Assembly: GCA_949287655.1 (NCBI GenBank) | Contig: CASEHD010000010.1 | Location: 36,507 to 100,506 of the forward strand | DNA from: an uncultured Christensenella sp. | GTDB lineage: Bacteria; Bacillota; Clostridia; Christensenellales; UBA3700 | Direction: 5' to 3' | DNA length: 64,000 nt | Shown: positions 1 to 8,092 of the stretch, one piece after another | How the letters are laid out: each line of letters starts with the position of its first letter | How positions within the stretch are numbered: position 1 is the stretch's first letter | Position numbers and translations under genes: made by a program | The notes under the pieces: generated by a model | Database searches by the model: none | Seen by the model: only the letters and a program-made list of their open reading frames with translations | What the model was told of the DNA's origin: nothing

Positions 1-1423
1 CGGGTTCTTCTTTCTTTTCGTCTTCTATATTGCTTCTGACGTACTTTTCGTCGTCTGCGCCGAAACCTTTTAAAGGATCTCCGCCGTATTCCGTCTTGTC
101 TTCCGCTTCGCCGAAATCGTCCATCGAACCGCTTAAAAGAGACTTCTTCCCCGCGCCGCCGTCCTTGACGTCGCCGTCATCTTCCTTCGGCTCGTCGTCG
201 AGAAGCTTGTCTATATTCGTAAACAGATCTCGCGTCACGTCGTCGTCCGAAGTCTTAGCGGCAGCGTCGTAGTTCTCTATATCGTCGCGCGCGCCGGCGT
301 TGTCGTCGTTGAGATCGTCTGCGACTCCGCTTTCTTCGCGCTCCTTTTCCTCTTTCATACGGCGCAGATTTTCTTCCATCGTGCGTATGCGCGAATTGTT
401 GCTGTAACCGTCGTAAATGTCTTTTTCTTCCTTCGGAGTCTCCGCCTTGGGCGAGGCTGCGGCAGGCTTTTTCGCGCCGCCGTAAAGGATGTCCCATGAG
501 CTCCTCGCGTCCGCCTTTGTATCGTCTCCGACTGCGGGCTTTCTGCCCTCGCGGTTGTTGTACAACTTGTCCATCGCGTCCTGCTTGCGACGATTTTTAT
601 ATACGTCCAGCGCCTCGTCTACGACCTTATCGCTTATCGCGTCGTCGGTCTTATCGTTGCGGTAATAATAATCGGAATAGTCTTCAGCTCTCTCGCCGCT
701 GCCGATATCCTCGATATCGTCGTACTCGACAGGCTTTTTGCCGAAACGTCTGCCCATGCGGTTGGAATGTTGTTTGCCGTCCGCGTCGCCGTTATAGAAG
801 TCGCGGTCGTCCGCTACGACGACATAATTGTCCTCTGCGACGTCCCGATAAGCCGCCTGCGCCGCCTCTCTCTTTTTCTTTCCGGCTCTGCCCGATCCGA
901 ACTGACGCGCCCTGAACGTGATCTCTTTATTAAGCTGGGACACGACGAGCAGCGCGATAACTCCGATAAGGATAAGCCCTGCGAGCACTTCGGAAACGAT
1001 ATACAGTTTAGCGGGAAAATAAAGCAGCAACGCGCCGATCCAGCCGCCTGCCGTATCCGCGTTTTCATAGCACGCTTTCATATATTCGCCGTAAGTGCCG
1101 TCCGCATAGATCCTGGAAGAATAAAGATGGATCATGACGACGACCAGCGCGACCGCGACGACGTAAAGCAAAGTCACCGCGTTGGTCACGCTTCTCTTGC
1201 GTTTAAGCATCAAAGCGATACCGATAACCAATCCGCTTATCGAATAAGCGTAGATCGCGTAGCCGAATACCCCCGTCAAGAATTTTGTAACGACCGCGCC
1301 CGCCTTGCCGAACACTCCGAACAAGATCAGGCTCAGCACCAAAAACACGCTGAACAGAGCGAGTCCGTTAGCGAACGAAGAACTTTTGGGGCGATCGTTG
1401 TTTTCAGCTTTCTTCCTTTTCAA
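1..1423 (-). CDS. FtsK/SpoIIIE-type DNA translocase, N-terminal part (truncated by window edge)
   Basis: The frame opens at TTG (1421-1423) with an AAAGGAG ribosome site just upstream and stays open to base 1, giving 474 codons. The first about 165 residues contain several hydrophobic segments (roughly residues 20-38, 50-72, 80-100 and 127-162), like the membrane domain of FtsK/SpoIIIE. A long acidic, Lys/Arg/Asp-rich linker follows. The RecA-like motor would lie beyond the left edge and is not visible. The family pumps DNA through the division or sporulation septum. Placement beyond ylxY-like and M16 genes in a pnp/rpsO neighbourhood matches the spoIIIE neighbourhood of Bacillus and Clostridia, which supports the call. 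Without the motor, another membrane protein with an acidic tail cannot be excluded. Confidence 0.72.
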   Translation of the reverse strand, partial: MKRKKAENNDRPKSSSFANGLALFSVFLVLSLILFGVFGKAGAVVTKFLTGVFGYAIYAYSISGLVIGIALMLKRKRSVTNAVTLLYVVAVALVVVMIHLYSSRIYADGTYGEYMKACYENADTAGGWIGALLLYFPAKLYIVSEVLAGLILIGVIALLVVSQLNKEITFRARQFGSGRAGKKKREAAQAAYRDVAEDNYVVVADDRDFYNGDADGKQHSNRMGRRFGKKPVEYDDIEDIGSGERAEDYSDYYYRNDKTDDAISDKVVDEALDVYKNRRKQDAMDKLYNNREGRKPAVGDDTKADARSSWDILYGGAKKPAAASPKAETPKEEKDIYDGYSNNSRIRTMEENLRRMKEEKEREESGVADDLNDDNAGARDDIENYDAAAKTSDDDVTRDLFTNIDKLLDDEPKEDDGDVKDGGAGKKSLLSGSMDDFGEAEDKTEYGGDPLKGFGADDEKYVRSNIEDEKKEEP

Positions 1424-1482
1424 TTTATACTCCTTTCCCGTATGCACGCATATTTCCCTTATGCCATATTATCACTCAATAC

Positions 1483-1511
1483 ATTATAGCACAACGCAGT
1501 CGAGATTTCAA
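1483..1511 (-). promoter_or_regulatory. Promoter of the ftsK-like gene
   Basis: On the minus strand TTGAAA (1506-1511) and TATAAT (1483-1488) are separated by exactly 17 bp, a near-consensus vegetative promoter about 60 bp upstream of the TTG start. Confidence 0.75.
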
Positions 1512-1720
1512 TATAAAATAATACTTTTATTATAGCCTTTATTATAAGCGCGATAACCGATAATGTAACGACTCGCGTAGTTGCCGAACGCACGCTTTTC
1601 GCGTTCTCTATTTACTTTAAATCGTCTGCGTTGTCGTTGTTGTCCGGAACGCAGCCGCGCCGCTCATTCGTCGAAAAGCGGATTCAGCGCAATTTTATAT
1701 CCGTTTTGTGCATAAAAATT
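1512..1720. other. Intergenic stretch without recognised gene
   Basis: The gap 1424-1765 holds the ftsK-like promoter at its left end and a terminator at its right end (1721-1747). Between them I see no ORF with a ribosome site and no clear structured RNA. Confidence 0.5.
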
Positions 1721-1747
1721 CGCCTTCCGCAAATGTTGCGGAAGGCG
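1721..1747 (-). terminator. Rho-independent terminator
   Basis: Perfect 12-bp stem (CGCCTTCCGCAA / TTGCGGAAGGCG) with a 3-nt loop, followed on the minus strand by AATTTTTATG. It ends the transcript carrying the 1766-2507 genes. Confidence 0.9.
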
Positions 1748-1765
1748 TTTTATCTCTCGGAAAAA

Positions 1766-2104
1766 TTATCTGTCTGTATATCTTCTGTCTCTTTCCGGGA
1801 TTTGCGATAGAGATTCGAATCTTTCCGCGACGGCGGTAAGTCCGTATTTTTGTCTGAGAATAAGTATCTTATGCATCATCGGAGAATCGTGATGACGGTC
1901 CAGCGACGACTGATCTTTCCATCTGTCTATAAGAAGCACGGTTTCGGGGTCACTTTCTGAAAAATAGTATTCATACTTTTCGTTGCCTTCTTCCCGTCTT
2001 ATCTCGTCGACGATCCCGCCAGACGTCATCTCTTCGACAAATCTTTTTGCAGAGCCGTTATTCCCTTTATAATAGATATTTACAGTAATACTCATATGTT
2101 CCAA
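1766..2104 (-). CDS. Putative quinol monooxygenase / ABM-domain protein
   Basis: A protein of about 110 residues with the pattern of the antibiotic biosynthesis monooxygenase (ABM, dimeric ferredoxin-like) fold: an N-terminal beta strand (SITVNIYYKG), a central strand reading VLLIDRWKDQ, then a helix with H-x-x-SPMMHK. Such small proteins act on quinols or are uncharacterised. The listed start is TTG at 2104. An in-frame ATG at 2095 preceded by GGAA is an equally good start. It follows the dUTPase-like gene by 4 bp, so the two are co-transcribed and end at the hairpin at 1721-1747. The fold call is moderate and the substrate unknown. Confidence 0.6.
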   Translation of the reverse strand: MEHMSITVNIYYKGNNGSAKRFVEEMTSGGIVDEIRREEGNEKYEYYFSESDPETVLLIDRWKDQSSLDRHHDSPMMHKILILRQKYGLTAVAERFESLSQIPERDRRYTDR

Positions 2105-2108
2105 GCGT

Positions 2109-2507
2109 CTACTTTTTATCGCACTTATAGCCTTCTTTACTGCTCAGACCGTTCTGTCTGTCGAAGTTTTCTTTATTTTTGTTCAGATAAAGTTCAAAAA
2201 GTTCTTTCGCGTCCATTCCTGCGGTGAGGCACATGCTTACGAAGAAATGCAGGATGTCGACGATCTCGTATTTTATCTTCTCGTCGTCAAGGGGTTTGGG
2301 GTTCTTCCACCACTTGAAATTGACCTCGTCGATAAGTTCCGCCATCTCGCTCATCATCGCGAGAGTCTGCCGCTGCAGCCACTCAGACCTGTCGCTTCTG
2401 TCCAGGTTGCGCCTTTGGGCAATATCGTCGTTGAGCGCTTTTTGCATCACGAAAATTTTATCCAGTTTGTCCATATTTTTGTCTTCAAGTACTTCTTTGA
2501 TATCCAT
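2109..2507 (-). CDS. All-alpha (MazG-like) dUTPase family protein
   Basis: A 132-aa protein with the hallmarks of the dimeric all-alpha dUTPase/MazG-like NTP pyrophosphohydrolases: a first helix with E-x-AELIDE followed by FKWWK, and a second with EIVDILHFFVSMCL. The acidic residues of these helices bind the metal ions that hydrolyse dUTP to dUMP in this family. The length fits the short Firmicutes version. It is transcribed with the downstream ABM-like gene and lies 12 bp after the M16 peptidase gene. Whether dUTP or another NTP is the substrate cannot be told from sequence. Confidence 0.75.
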   Translation of the reverse strand: MDIKEVLEDKNMDKLDKIFVMQKALNDDIAQRRNLDRSDRSEWLQRQTLAMMSEMAELIDEVNFKWWKNPKPLDDEKIKYEIVDILHFFVSMCLTAGMDAKELFELYLNKNKENFDRQNGLSSKEGYKCDKK

Positions 2508-2519
2508 AATTTTTCTCCG

Positions 2520-3782
2520 TTATAGTTTTATTGCTCCGTAAAGGTCTTCCTTTATCTCTCTTCCCACGTAAGCGAGGCTGACTTTCGTTCTGTCGAAATA
2601 TTTTTTATAGATGTCGTTGAACTCCTCATAGCTTATTTTGTCGAGTTTTGCGACAAGCTCGTCGAAATCCATAAGCGTGTCGGTCATAAGCAGCCATTTG
2701 GAATAGAAACGCATCAGCGCGCCGTTGCTGTCCTGCCCCAGGATATACCCCGCCTTAGCCTGCTGTATACCGCGGCGGTACTCTTCTTCCGTAAATCCGT
2801 TCTTCTTTACGTCGTCGATTATGCCGGCGACTATTTCGACCGCCTGCAAAGCCGACTTTGTATTCGTGCCGACGTAGACCGCGCCGAAACCGTTGGCATA
2901 ATAACAGGAATCGTAAGAATAAACGCTGTACGCAAGCCCGTGTTTCTCTCTGACCTCTGTAAACAGCCTGCTGGACATGCCTCCTCCGAACACATAACCT
3001 CCTGCGTTTACCGCGAGGTAATCTTTATCGGTGAGACTGACTCCCGGGAATACCATGCCTATATTCGCCTGCTCTATCGGCTTGAACAGCATTTTTGACG
3101 AGCCGGTCGCTATATGCGCGATATCGTGCCATTTTCTGCCCGGACGGGATCTGAATCTGCCCTCAAAATATTTTTCAACTATTTTTTTCGCTTTATCCGC
3201 TCCGATGTTGCCGATTATGGCGATGACGGTAGTCTCAGCGCAATAGTTGTTTTCCACGTATTCGAGAATATCCTCTCTTTTCAGAGCTTTTACTGTATCT
3301 CTGCTGCCCAGTATGGGTCTTGCCAAGGCGTTGTCACCGAAATAAAGCGTGCTTGCCGTTTCCATACAGACGTCTGCGTTGTCGTCGTCGCTCATGGATA
3401 TCTCTTCGAGGACGACCTTGCGTTCCCTTTCAAGCTCTTCTTTGTCGAATACCGAATTAAAAAGTATATCCGAAAGGATCTCTGCGCACTTTTCGCCGTC
3501 TTCGTCAATGCTGAACGTATAAAAACAGGTGTAAGCCTTTGCGGTGAACGCGTTTATCTGCGCGCCCAGAGCGTCTATTTCCTTTACGATATCTATCGAA
3601 CTGCGCGTTTTTGTACCCTTGAAAAACATATGCTCGAGAAAATGCGAAACGCCGTTGTTTCTTTCGTTCTCGTTTTCGCTTCCCGCGCCGGTCAGCACGC
3701 CTATCGCGACCGCGCGCGACGACGTTCTTTCAAGATGGACGAGCCTGAGCCCGTCTGCGAATTTATATTCTTTTGCCTGCAT
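2520..3782 (-). CDS. M16 family zinc peptidase (MlpA/YmxG-like)
   Basis: The protein is 420 aa from the ATG at 3782, which has GGGAGGTAAG directly upstream. The frame is open further upstream but lacks a better ribosome site. It carries the inverted zinc motif HFLEH (HxxEH) near residue 50 in the context FLEHMFFKGT, and the downstream Glu of the family in VLEEISM. M16 peptidases are clamshell enzymes that degrade short peptides or process precursors; this single 45-kDa form resembles bacterial mlpA/ymxG products. In Bacillus that gene lies between pnp/ylxY and spoIIIE, as here. It has its own promoter and leads the minus-strand genes toward 1766. Confidence 0.9.
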   Translation of the reverse strand: MQAKEYKFADGLRLVHLERTSSRAVAIGVLTGAGSENENERNNGVSHFLEHMFFKGTKTRSSIDIVKEIDALGAQINAFTAKAYTCFYTFSIDEDGEKCAEILSDILFNSVFDKEELERERKVVLEEISMSDDDNADVCMETASTLYFGDNALARPILGSRDTVKALKREDILEYVENNYCAETTVIAIIGNIGADKAKKIVEKYFEGRFRSRPGRKWHDIAHIATGSSKMLFKPIEQANIGMVFPGVSLTDKDYLAVNAGGYVFGGGMSSRLFTEVREKHGLAYSVYSYDSCYYANGFGAVYVGTNTKSALQAVEIVAGIIDDVKKNGFTEEEYRRGIQQAKAGYILGQDSNGALMRFYSKWLLMTDTLMDFDELVAKLDKISYEEFNDIYKKYFDRTKVSLAYVGREIKEDLYGAIKL

Positions 3783-3872
3783 CTTACCTCCCGTACGGTT
3801 AAGGTATGCCGTAATAAAGCGGCAGACGCCTTTCGCGCCGCCCCGCTTTCTTATACCGATCCGTATATATTC

Positions 3873-3901
3873 AGTATAAAATATTATGCGCGTTTTGTAA
3901 A
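3873..3901 (-). promoter_or_regulatory. Promoter of the M16 peptidase gene
   Basis: TTTACA (3896-3901) and TATACT (3873-3878) on the minus strand with a 17-bp spacer; the leader to the ATG is about 85 nt. Confidence 0.7.
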
Positions 3902-3939
3902 GTAATAACCCCTTTTTCATACCCGCTCAAAGCCGCTCA

Positions 3940-3957
3940 TATAATATTGTCGGAGGG
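3940..3957 (+). promoter_or_regulatory. -10 box and ribosome site of the YlxY-like gene
   Basis: TATAAT at 3940-3945 is followed by GGAGGG at 3952-3957 and ATG at 3962, so the leader must be very short. The -35 is poor. This places the start at 3962 rather than at the in-frame TTG at 3947, which would overlap the ribosome site. Confidence 0.55.
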
Positions 3958-3961
3958 AGAT

Positions 3962-4726
3962 ATGAACTTGACCGAAAACCGCGCGTCCGCGCCTAAAACG
4001 GAAAGAAAAAGAAAGGCGTTTATCGAGATACTGTCCAACTGCGCCATCATAGTGATGCTGATATCTCTGTGTATCGTCGGCTTCGGAGGAAACGGAACTT
4101 ACAACGCCGTATTTTCGTCCGGCGGAGAAAACTCCGCAATATACCGCGGCGAAAGCGCGCGGTCGGAAGTCGCGCTGATGTTCAACGTATATCAGGGCAA
4201 CGAGTATCTCGAAAGCATTCTCGACACTCTTAAAAGCTATGGCGTTCACTGCACGTTTTTTATCGGCGGCTGCTGGGCGGACGACAATAACCGCCTTATA
4301 AAACGCATCGCGGACGAGGGGCACGAGATCGCAAACCACGGTTATTTTCATAAAGACGGAAAGAATCTGTCTTACGCGCAAAATAAAAGCGAGATAGTAG
4401 CGACCAACGACCTTTTAAAGGCGATGACCGGCAGGACGCCGACATTGTTCGCTCCGCCGTCCGGCAGCTACGGCAAGGATACGCTCAAAGTCTGCGAAGA
4501 ACTCGATATGAAAGTAATTATGTGGAGCCGCGATACCATAGACTGGCGTGACAAGAACACAGAGACAATATACACGCGCGCGACAAACAAAGTGGAAGCG
4601 GGCGAAATGATACTCGCCCACCCGACCTATAACACCGCCGAAGCGCTGCCCGACATCCTCAAATATTATAAAGAACACGGACTTAACGCGGTCACGGTAT
4701 CTCAGATAATAAGCAGGACGGTTTAA
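3962..4726 (+). CDS. YlxY-like polysaccharide deacetylase homologue with altered catalytic motif
   Basis: A 254-aa protein with a cytoplasmic N-terminus, one membrane anchor (about residues 22-42) and an extracytoplasmic NodB domain. The zinc-binding histidine motif is present as NHGYFH, and the later motifs FAPPSGSYG and ILAHP are visible. The first motif, normally TFDDG with the catalytic base and a metal-binding Asp, reads MFNVYQGN, so both aspartates are absent. NodB enzymes remove acetyl groups from peptidoglycan sugars; the YlxY subgroup next to pnp and the M16 peptidase is sporulation-linked in Bacillus. Activity is doubtful here; a structural or substrate-binding role is possible. It is the only plus-strand gene in this stretch. 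Confidence 0.8.
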   Translation: MNLTENRASAPKTERKRKAFIEILSNCAIIVMLISLCIVGFGGNGTYNAVFSSGGENSAIYRGESARSEVALMFNVYQGNEYLESILDTLKSYGVHCTFFIGGCWADDNNRLIKRIADEGHEIANHGYFHKDGKNLSYAQNKSEIVATNDLLKAMTGRTPTLFAPPSGSYGKDTLKVCEELDMKVIMWSRDTIDWRDKNTETIYTRATNKVEAGEMILAHPTYNTAEALPDILKYYKEHGLNAVTVSQIISRTV

Positions 4727-4730
4727 TAAA

Positions 4731-4758
4731 AAAGCGGTCCTTCCGACCGCTTTTTTTT
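4731..4758. terminator. Bidirectional terminator
   Basis: Stem AGCGGTC/GACCGCT with a 5-nt loop, preceded by an A-run and followed by eight T. It can end both the plus-strand ylxY-like gene and the minus-strand acetyltransferase gene. Confidence 0.9.
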
Positions 4759-5371
4759 ATTTTATCTCAGACCGGTTGATTTTTCTTTCTTTAAAATAAA
4801 ATTCTCTGTCTCTTTCATTTATTTTTCTCAATACTCCGCACGGATTTCCGACCGCAACGACGTCGGACGGTATGTCTTTTGTCACAACGCTGCCCGCGCC
4901 TATGACAACGTTATCTCCTATCGTAACGCCCGGCACTATCACCGCGCCTGCGCCGATCCAGCAGTTTTTGCCGATTTTTACCGGAAAATTGTATTGATAT
5001 CCCTTTTCCCTGAGTTCGGGCAAGACGGGATGACCTGCCGTTGCCACGGTAACGTTCGGTCCGAACATTGTATTGTCACCGACATATATATAAGTATCGT
5101 CTACAAAAGTAACGCCGAAATTACAGTATACGTTATCTCCGAAATAAACGTGTTTTCCCGCAAAATTAGAGTAAAACGGCGGCTCAATATAGCAATTTTC
5201 GCCTATACGGGCAAACATCTTTTTCATTAACGACTGCCTCTTTGCGCCTTCCGTCGGACGAGTATGATTGAATTCGTAAAGCAATTCCAGACATTGAGTC
5301 TGACAGTCAAGTATTTCTTTATCGGAAGGTAAATACAGCTCTCCGTTGTGCATTTTGTCTTTCATTGACAT
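4757..5371 (-). CDS. Maltose/galactoside O-acetyltransferase family (LacA/Maa-like)
   Basis: The protein is 204 aa from the ATG at 5371, chosen because AGAGG lies 7 nt upstream; the frame is open further up. It begins with the N-terminal helix pattern of the family (MKDKMHNGELY) and continues into left-handed beta-helix hexapeptide repeats (IGENCYI, VGDNTMFG, IGKNCWIG, IGDNVVIG). The catalytic His is in TAGHP and the C-terminal signature VVAVGNP is present. These enzymes transfer acetyl from acetyl-CoA to sugar hydroxyls in the cytoplasm as trimers. The natural sugar is unknown. It lies between pnp and the bidirectional terminator. Confidence 0.88.
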   Translation of the reverse strand: MSMKDKMHNGELYLPSDKEILDCQTQCLELLYEFNHTRPTEGAKRQSLMKKMFARIGENCYIEPPFYSNFAGKHVYFGDNVYCNFGVTFVDDTYIYVGDNTMFGPNVTVATAGHPVLPELREKGYQYNFPVKIGKNCWIGAGAVIVPGVTIGDNVVIGAGSVVTKDIPSDVVAVGNPCGVLRKINERDREFYFKERKINRSEIK

Positions 5372-5430
5372 AAACGTACCTCTTGTTATCTCAGGTTTTT
5401 TTGCCTCTTTGTTTATCGTGCGATATGTGA

Positions 5431-5457
5431 ACGGGCGCGGCAATCAGCCGCGCCCGT
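5431..5457 (-). terminator. Hairpin at the end of pnp
   Basis: Perfect 11-bp G+C-rich stem (ACGGGCGCGGC and its complement) with a 5-nt loop, about 20 bp after the pnp stop. The T-tract on the minus strand is weak (CGTTCAC), so termination may be partial or the hairpin may protect the 3' end. Confidence 0.65.
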
Positions 5458-5479
5458 AAGTTTTCTTACAATGCAGTGA

Positions 5480-7519
5480 TTACAGCTTCTTTACAAGGCT
5501 GAGCGAAATGCCTTTTTCGGAAATTCCGTCTACCTTTACGAGGACTTTGTCGCCTATTTTGACGACGTCTTCGACCTTATCAACTCTCTTCTTGTCCAGC
5601 TTGGAGATATGGATCATGCCGTCCTTGCCGGGAGCGATCTCAACGAACGCGCCGAAGCTTGCCGTACGGACGACCGTGCCTTCGGTCTCAATACCGACTT
5701 CGGGATCGTTGACGATAAGCTCGATGATCCTGCGCGCCTTCGCGATCATATCCTCGTTCGGGCTTGCGATATATACGTCGCCGAAATCGTTGATGTCGAT
5801 CTTGACGCCCGTCTCGTCGATGATCTTGTTGATCGTCTTGCCGCCGCTGCCGATAACGTCTCTGATCTTGTCGGGATTGATGTTGAAGGAGATGATCTTC
5901 GGAGCGTACTTGGACAGATTGGGTCTCGGAGCGGGCAATACAGCCAGCATCTTGCCGAGGATCTCAAGTCTGCCTACTCTCGCCTGCGCGAGCGCCTTTC
6001 TCAGAATCTCTTCGTTGATACCCTTTATCTTGATATCCATCTGGATGGCGGTGATACCTTCGGTGGTACCCGCTACCTTGAAGTCCATATCGCCGAGGAA
6101 GTCCTCAAGACCCTGGATATCGGTAAGAACGCTTACCTTGCTCTTGTCTTCGTTGGAGATAAGACCCATTGCAACGCCTGCGACAGGTCTCTTGAGCGGA
6201 ACGCCCGCGTCCATAAGCGCAAGGGTGCTGCCGCATACGCTTGCCTGAGAGGTGCTGCCGTTACTGCTCAGAACTTCGGAAACCGTCCTTATAGCGTACG
6301 GGAAGCTGTCCTCGCTGGGGAGCATCGGCTCAAGAGCGCGTTCAGCGAGCGCGCCGTGACCGATCTCGCGTCTGCCCGGGCTCTTCATCGGCTTAGCTTC
6401 ACCGGTGCTGTACGGCGGGAAATTGTAATGATGGATATATCTCTTGCAGACCTCGTCGTCGAGACCTTCAAGCTTCTGTACTTCGCTTATGCTGCCCAGC
6501 GTCGCGCAGGTAAGGACCTGGGTCTGACCTCTGGTAAACACGCCGCTGCCGTGAACTCTGGGGAGAACGCCGACTTCGCACCAGATGGGTCTGATCTCGG
6601 TAAGCTTTCTGCCGTCCGGACGTATGCCTTCGTCGAGGATCTTAGCTCTTACCTTTGCCTTCTTCATTGCATAAAGCACTTCGCCCATATCCTTTTTGCC
6701 TTCGGGGAACTGCTCCGCGAAATGTGTGTAGACGTCGTTGTCGAGATCTTCTTCAGCCTTCTCTCTTTCCTGTCTGTCGAAATGACTGAGCACCTCGTCC
6801 ATCTTCTTGTCCGCGTACTCTTTGACAGCCGCTTCGATCTCGGGAGCCGGATGATAAAGCTCGGGAACGATCTTTTCCTCCTTGCCGATCTCTTTCTGAA
6901 TGCCTTCGATGAACGCGACAATCTTCTTTATCTCTTCGTGACCGAACAGGATCGCGCCGATCATCTCTTCTTCGGTGACTTCGTTAGCGCCCGCTTCGAC
7001 CATAAGGATAGCCTCTTTGGTGCCGCTCAGCGAAAGGTGAAGCTTGCTTCTGTCTCTTTCAGCGGTGTTGGGGTTGATGACGTATTTGCCGTCGACAAAA
7101 CCAACGACTACCGAACCGGTCGGTCCCGCGAACGGAATGTCCGAAATGGACAGCGCGACAGAACTGCCGATCATCGCGTAGACCTCCGGCGGAATGTCCG
7201 TGTCTACGGAAAGGCAGGTCGCAACGACCGCTACGTCGTTAAAGAAGCCCTTGGGGAACAGCGGTCTGAGCGGACGGTCGATAAGTCTCGACGTCAGTAT
7301 CGCCTTGTCGCTGGGACGACCTTCGCGCTTCTTGAAACCGCCGGGTATTTTGCCGACGGAATACATTTTTTCTTCAAAATCGACGCCGAGGGGGAAGAAA
7401 TCTATGCCGTCTCTCGGAGCCTTTGCCATAGTCGCGTTTACCATTACCACGGTGTCGCCGCATCTGACGATACAGCTGCCGTTAGCCTGTCCGCAATACG
7501 CGCCCGTTTCGACGGTCAC
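5480..7519 (-). CDS. pnp: Polyribonucleotide nucleotidyltransferase (PNPase)
   Basis: PNPase degrades RNA 3' to 5' with phosphate and works in RNA turnover. Domains in order: RNase PH-like domain 1, helical linker, RNase PH-like domain 2 with SPGRREIGHG and the catalytic-core region, a KH domain with IGSGGKTI, and an S1 domain ending SLSLVKKL. The length is normal. The annotated GTG at 7519 lies inside the conserved N-terminal strand: codons upstream to 7549 still read like PNPase (FSTQIGGRE). No ATG, GTG or TTG exists between this GTG and the in-frame TAA at 7571-7573, so a non-canonical start (ATT at 7549 or ATA at 7564) is likely. It follows rpsO, as in most Firmicutes. Confidence 0.97.
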   Translation of the reverse strand: MTVETGAYCGQANGSCIVRCGDTVVMVNATMAKAPRDGIDFFPLGVDFEEKMYSVGKIPGGFKKREGRPSDKAILTSRLIDRPLRPLFPKGFFNDVAVVATCLSVDTDIPPEVYAMIGSSVALSISDIPFAGPTGSVVVGFVDGKYVINPNTAERDRSKLHLSLSGTKEAILMVEAGANEVTEEEMIGAILFGHEEIKKIVAFIEGIQKEIGKEEKIVPELYHPAPEIEAAVKEYADKKMDEVLSHFDRQEREKAEEDLDNDVYTHFAEQFPEGKKDMGEVLYAMKKAKVRAKILDEGIRPDGRKLTEIRPIWCEVGVLPRVHGSGVFTRGQTQVLTCATLGSISEVQKLEGLDDEVCKRYIHHYNFPPYSTGEAKPMKSPGRREIGHGALAERALEPMLPSEDSFPYAIRTVSEVLSSNGSTSQASVCGSTLALMDAGVPLKRPVAGVAMGLISNEDKSKVSVLTDIQGLEDFLGDMDFKVAGTTEGITAIQMDIKIKGINEEILRKALAQARVGRLEILGKMLAVLPAPRPNLSKYAPKIISFNINPDKIRDVIGSGGKTINKIIDETGVKIDINDFGDVYIASPNEDMIAKARRIIELIVNDPEVGIETEGTVVRTASFGAFVEIAPGKDGMIHISKLDKKRVDKVEDVVKIGDKVLVKVDGISEKGISLSLVKKL

Positions 7520-7629
7520 TTCTCTGCCGCCGATCTGAGTGGAAAAAATCTTTGTACGTTGTATATACCGTTATTTTTTATCGGATAAGCCGCGTGTTTT
7601 AAGCCCCGCGGACGGCTTTCGCACAGAAA

Positions 7630-7659
7630 AACGGGGTTGCCGCCGTCGGCACCCCCGTT
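7630..7659 (-). terminator. Terminator/attenuator between rpsO and pnp
   Basis: Stem AACGGGG...CCCCGTT with an inner TGCCG/CGGCA stem, followed on the minus strand by TTTTTCTG. It lies just after the rpsO stop, so pnp is expressed by read-through or from a promoter in the remaining 80 bp. Confidence 0.8.
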
Positions 7660-7664
7660 GCCTT

Positions 7665-7931
7665 TTACTTTCTCAGACCGAGTTTTGCGATAAGGGCGCG
7701 GTAGCGCTCAATGTCGCTGTTTTTGAGGTAGGTGAGCATATTGCGTCTCTTGCCGACCATCTGTTTCAGACCTCTCATGCTGTGGAAGTCCTTTTTGTGT
7801 ACCGCAAAGTGCTCGTTGAGCTGTTCGATCCTTGCGGTGAGAAGCGCGATCTGAACCTCGGGAGAACCCGTGTCGCCTTCATGCTGTGCGTACTGAGCTA
7901 TTATCTGCTCTTTGGTAAGTCCTTTTTCCAT
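7665..7931 (-). CDS. rpsO: 30S ribosomal protein S15
   Basis: An 88-aa protein matching S15 throughout: the [11 protein letters not shown] helix, the FHSMRGL motif that contacts 16S rRNA and the C-terminal [10 protein letters not shown]15 binds the 16S central domain early in 30S assembly. The start has AGGAGG 7 nt upstream. It has its own promoter and a terminator before pnp. The leader between promoter and start is about 85 nt; S15 leaders often carry an autoregulatory fold, but I did not recognise a specific one. Confidence 0.98.
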   Translation of the reverse strand: MEKGLTKEQIIAQYAQHEGDTGSPEVQIALLTARIEQLNEHFAVHKKDFHSMRGLKQMVGKRRNMLTYLKNSDIERYRALIAKLGLRK

Positions 7932-8021
7932 TGTTTTGCCTCCTTTCTTTGGAAAAATAATTTGCCGTCGACTGAGAAAAACATCGGAGTTTTTGTCGAT
8001 CCCGGCCGCGGTACATAAAGT

Positions 8022-8050
8022 ATGTTAGCATAAATAAATATTTAAGGCAA
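8022..8050 (-). promoter_or_regulatory. Promoter of rpsO
   Basis: TTGCCT (8045-8050) and TAACAT (8022-8027) on the minus strand, spacer 17 bp. Confidence 0.6.
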
Positions 8051-8092
8051 CAAAAAACGCCCCATATTTTTATTTTTTCTCGCTTGATGAAA

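Noticed and set aside
2520..3920. Extended N-terminus of the M16 peptidase from 3920
   Set aside because: The extra 46 residues are not conserved in type, the promoter lies at 3873-3901, and a strong GGGAGG site precedes the ATG at 3782.
5609..7588. Long plus-strand open frame opposite pnp
   Set aside because: It is antisense to a clearly conserved gene and shows no family motifs; similar long antisense frames occur opposite recJ, polA, ileS and ruvB because of codon bias.
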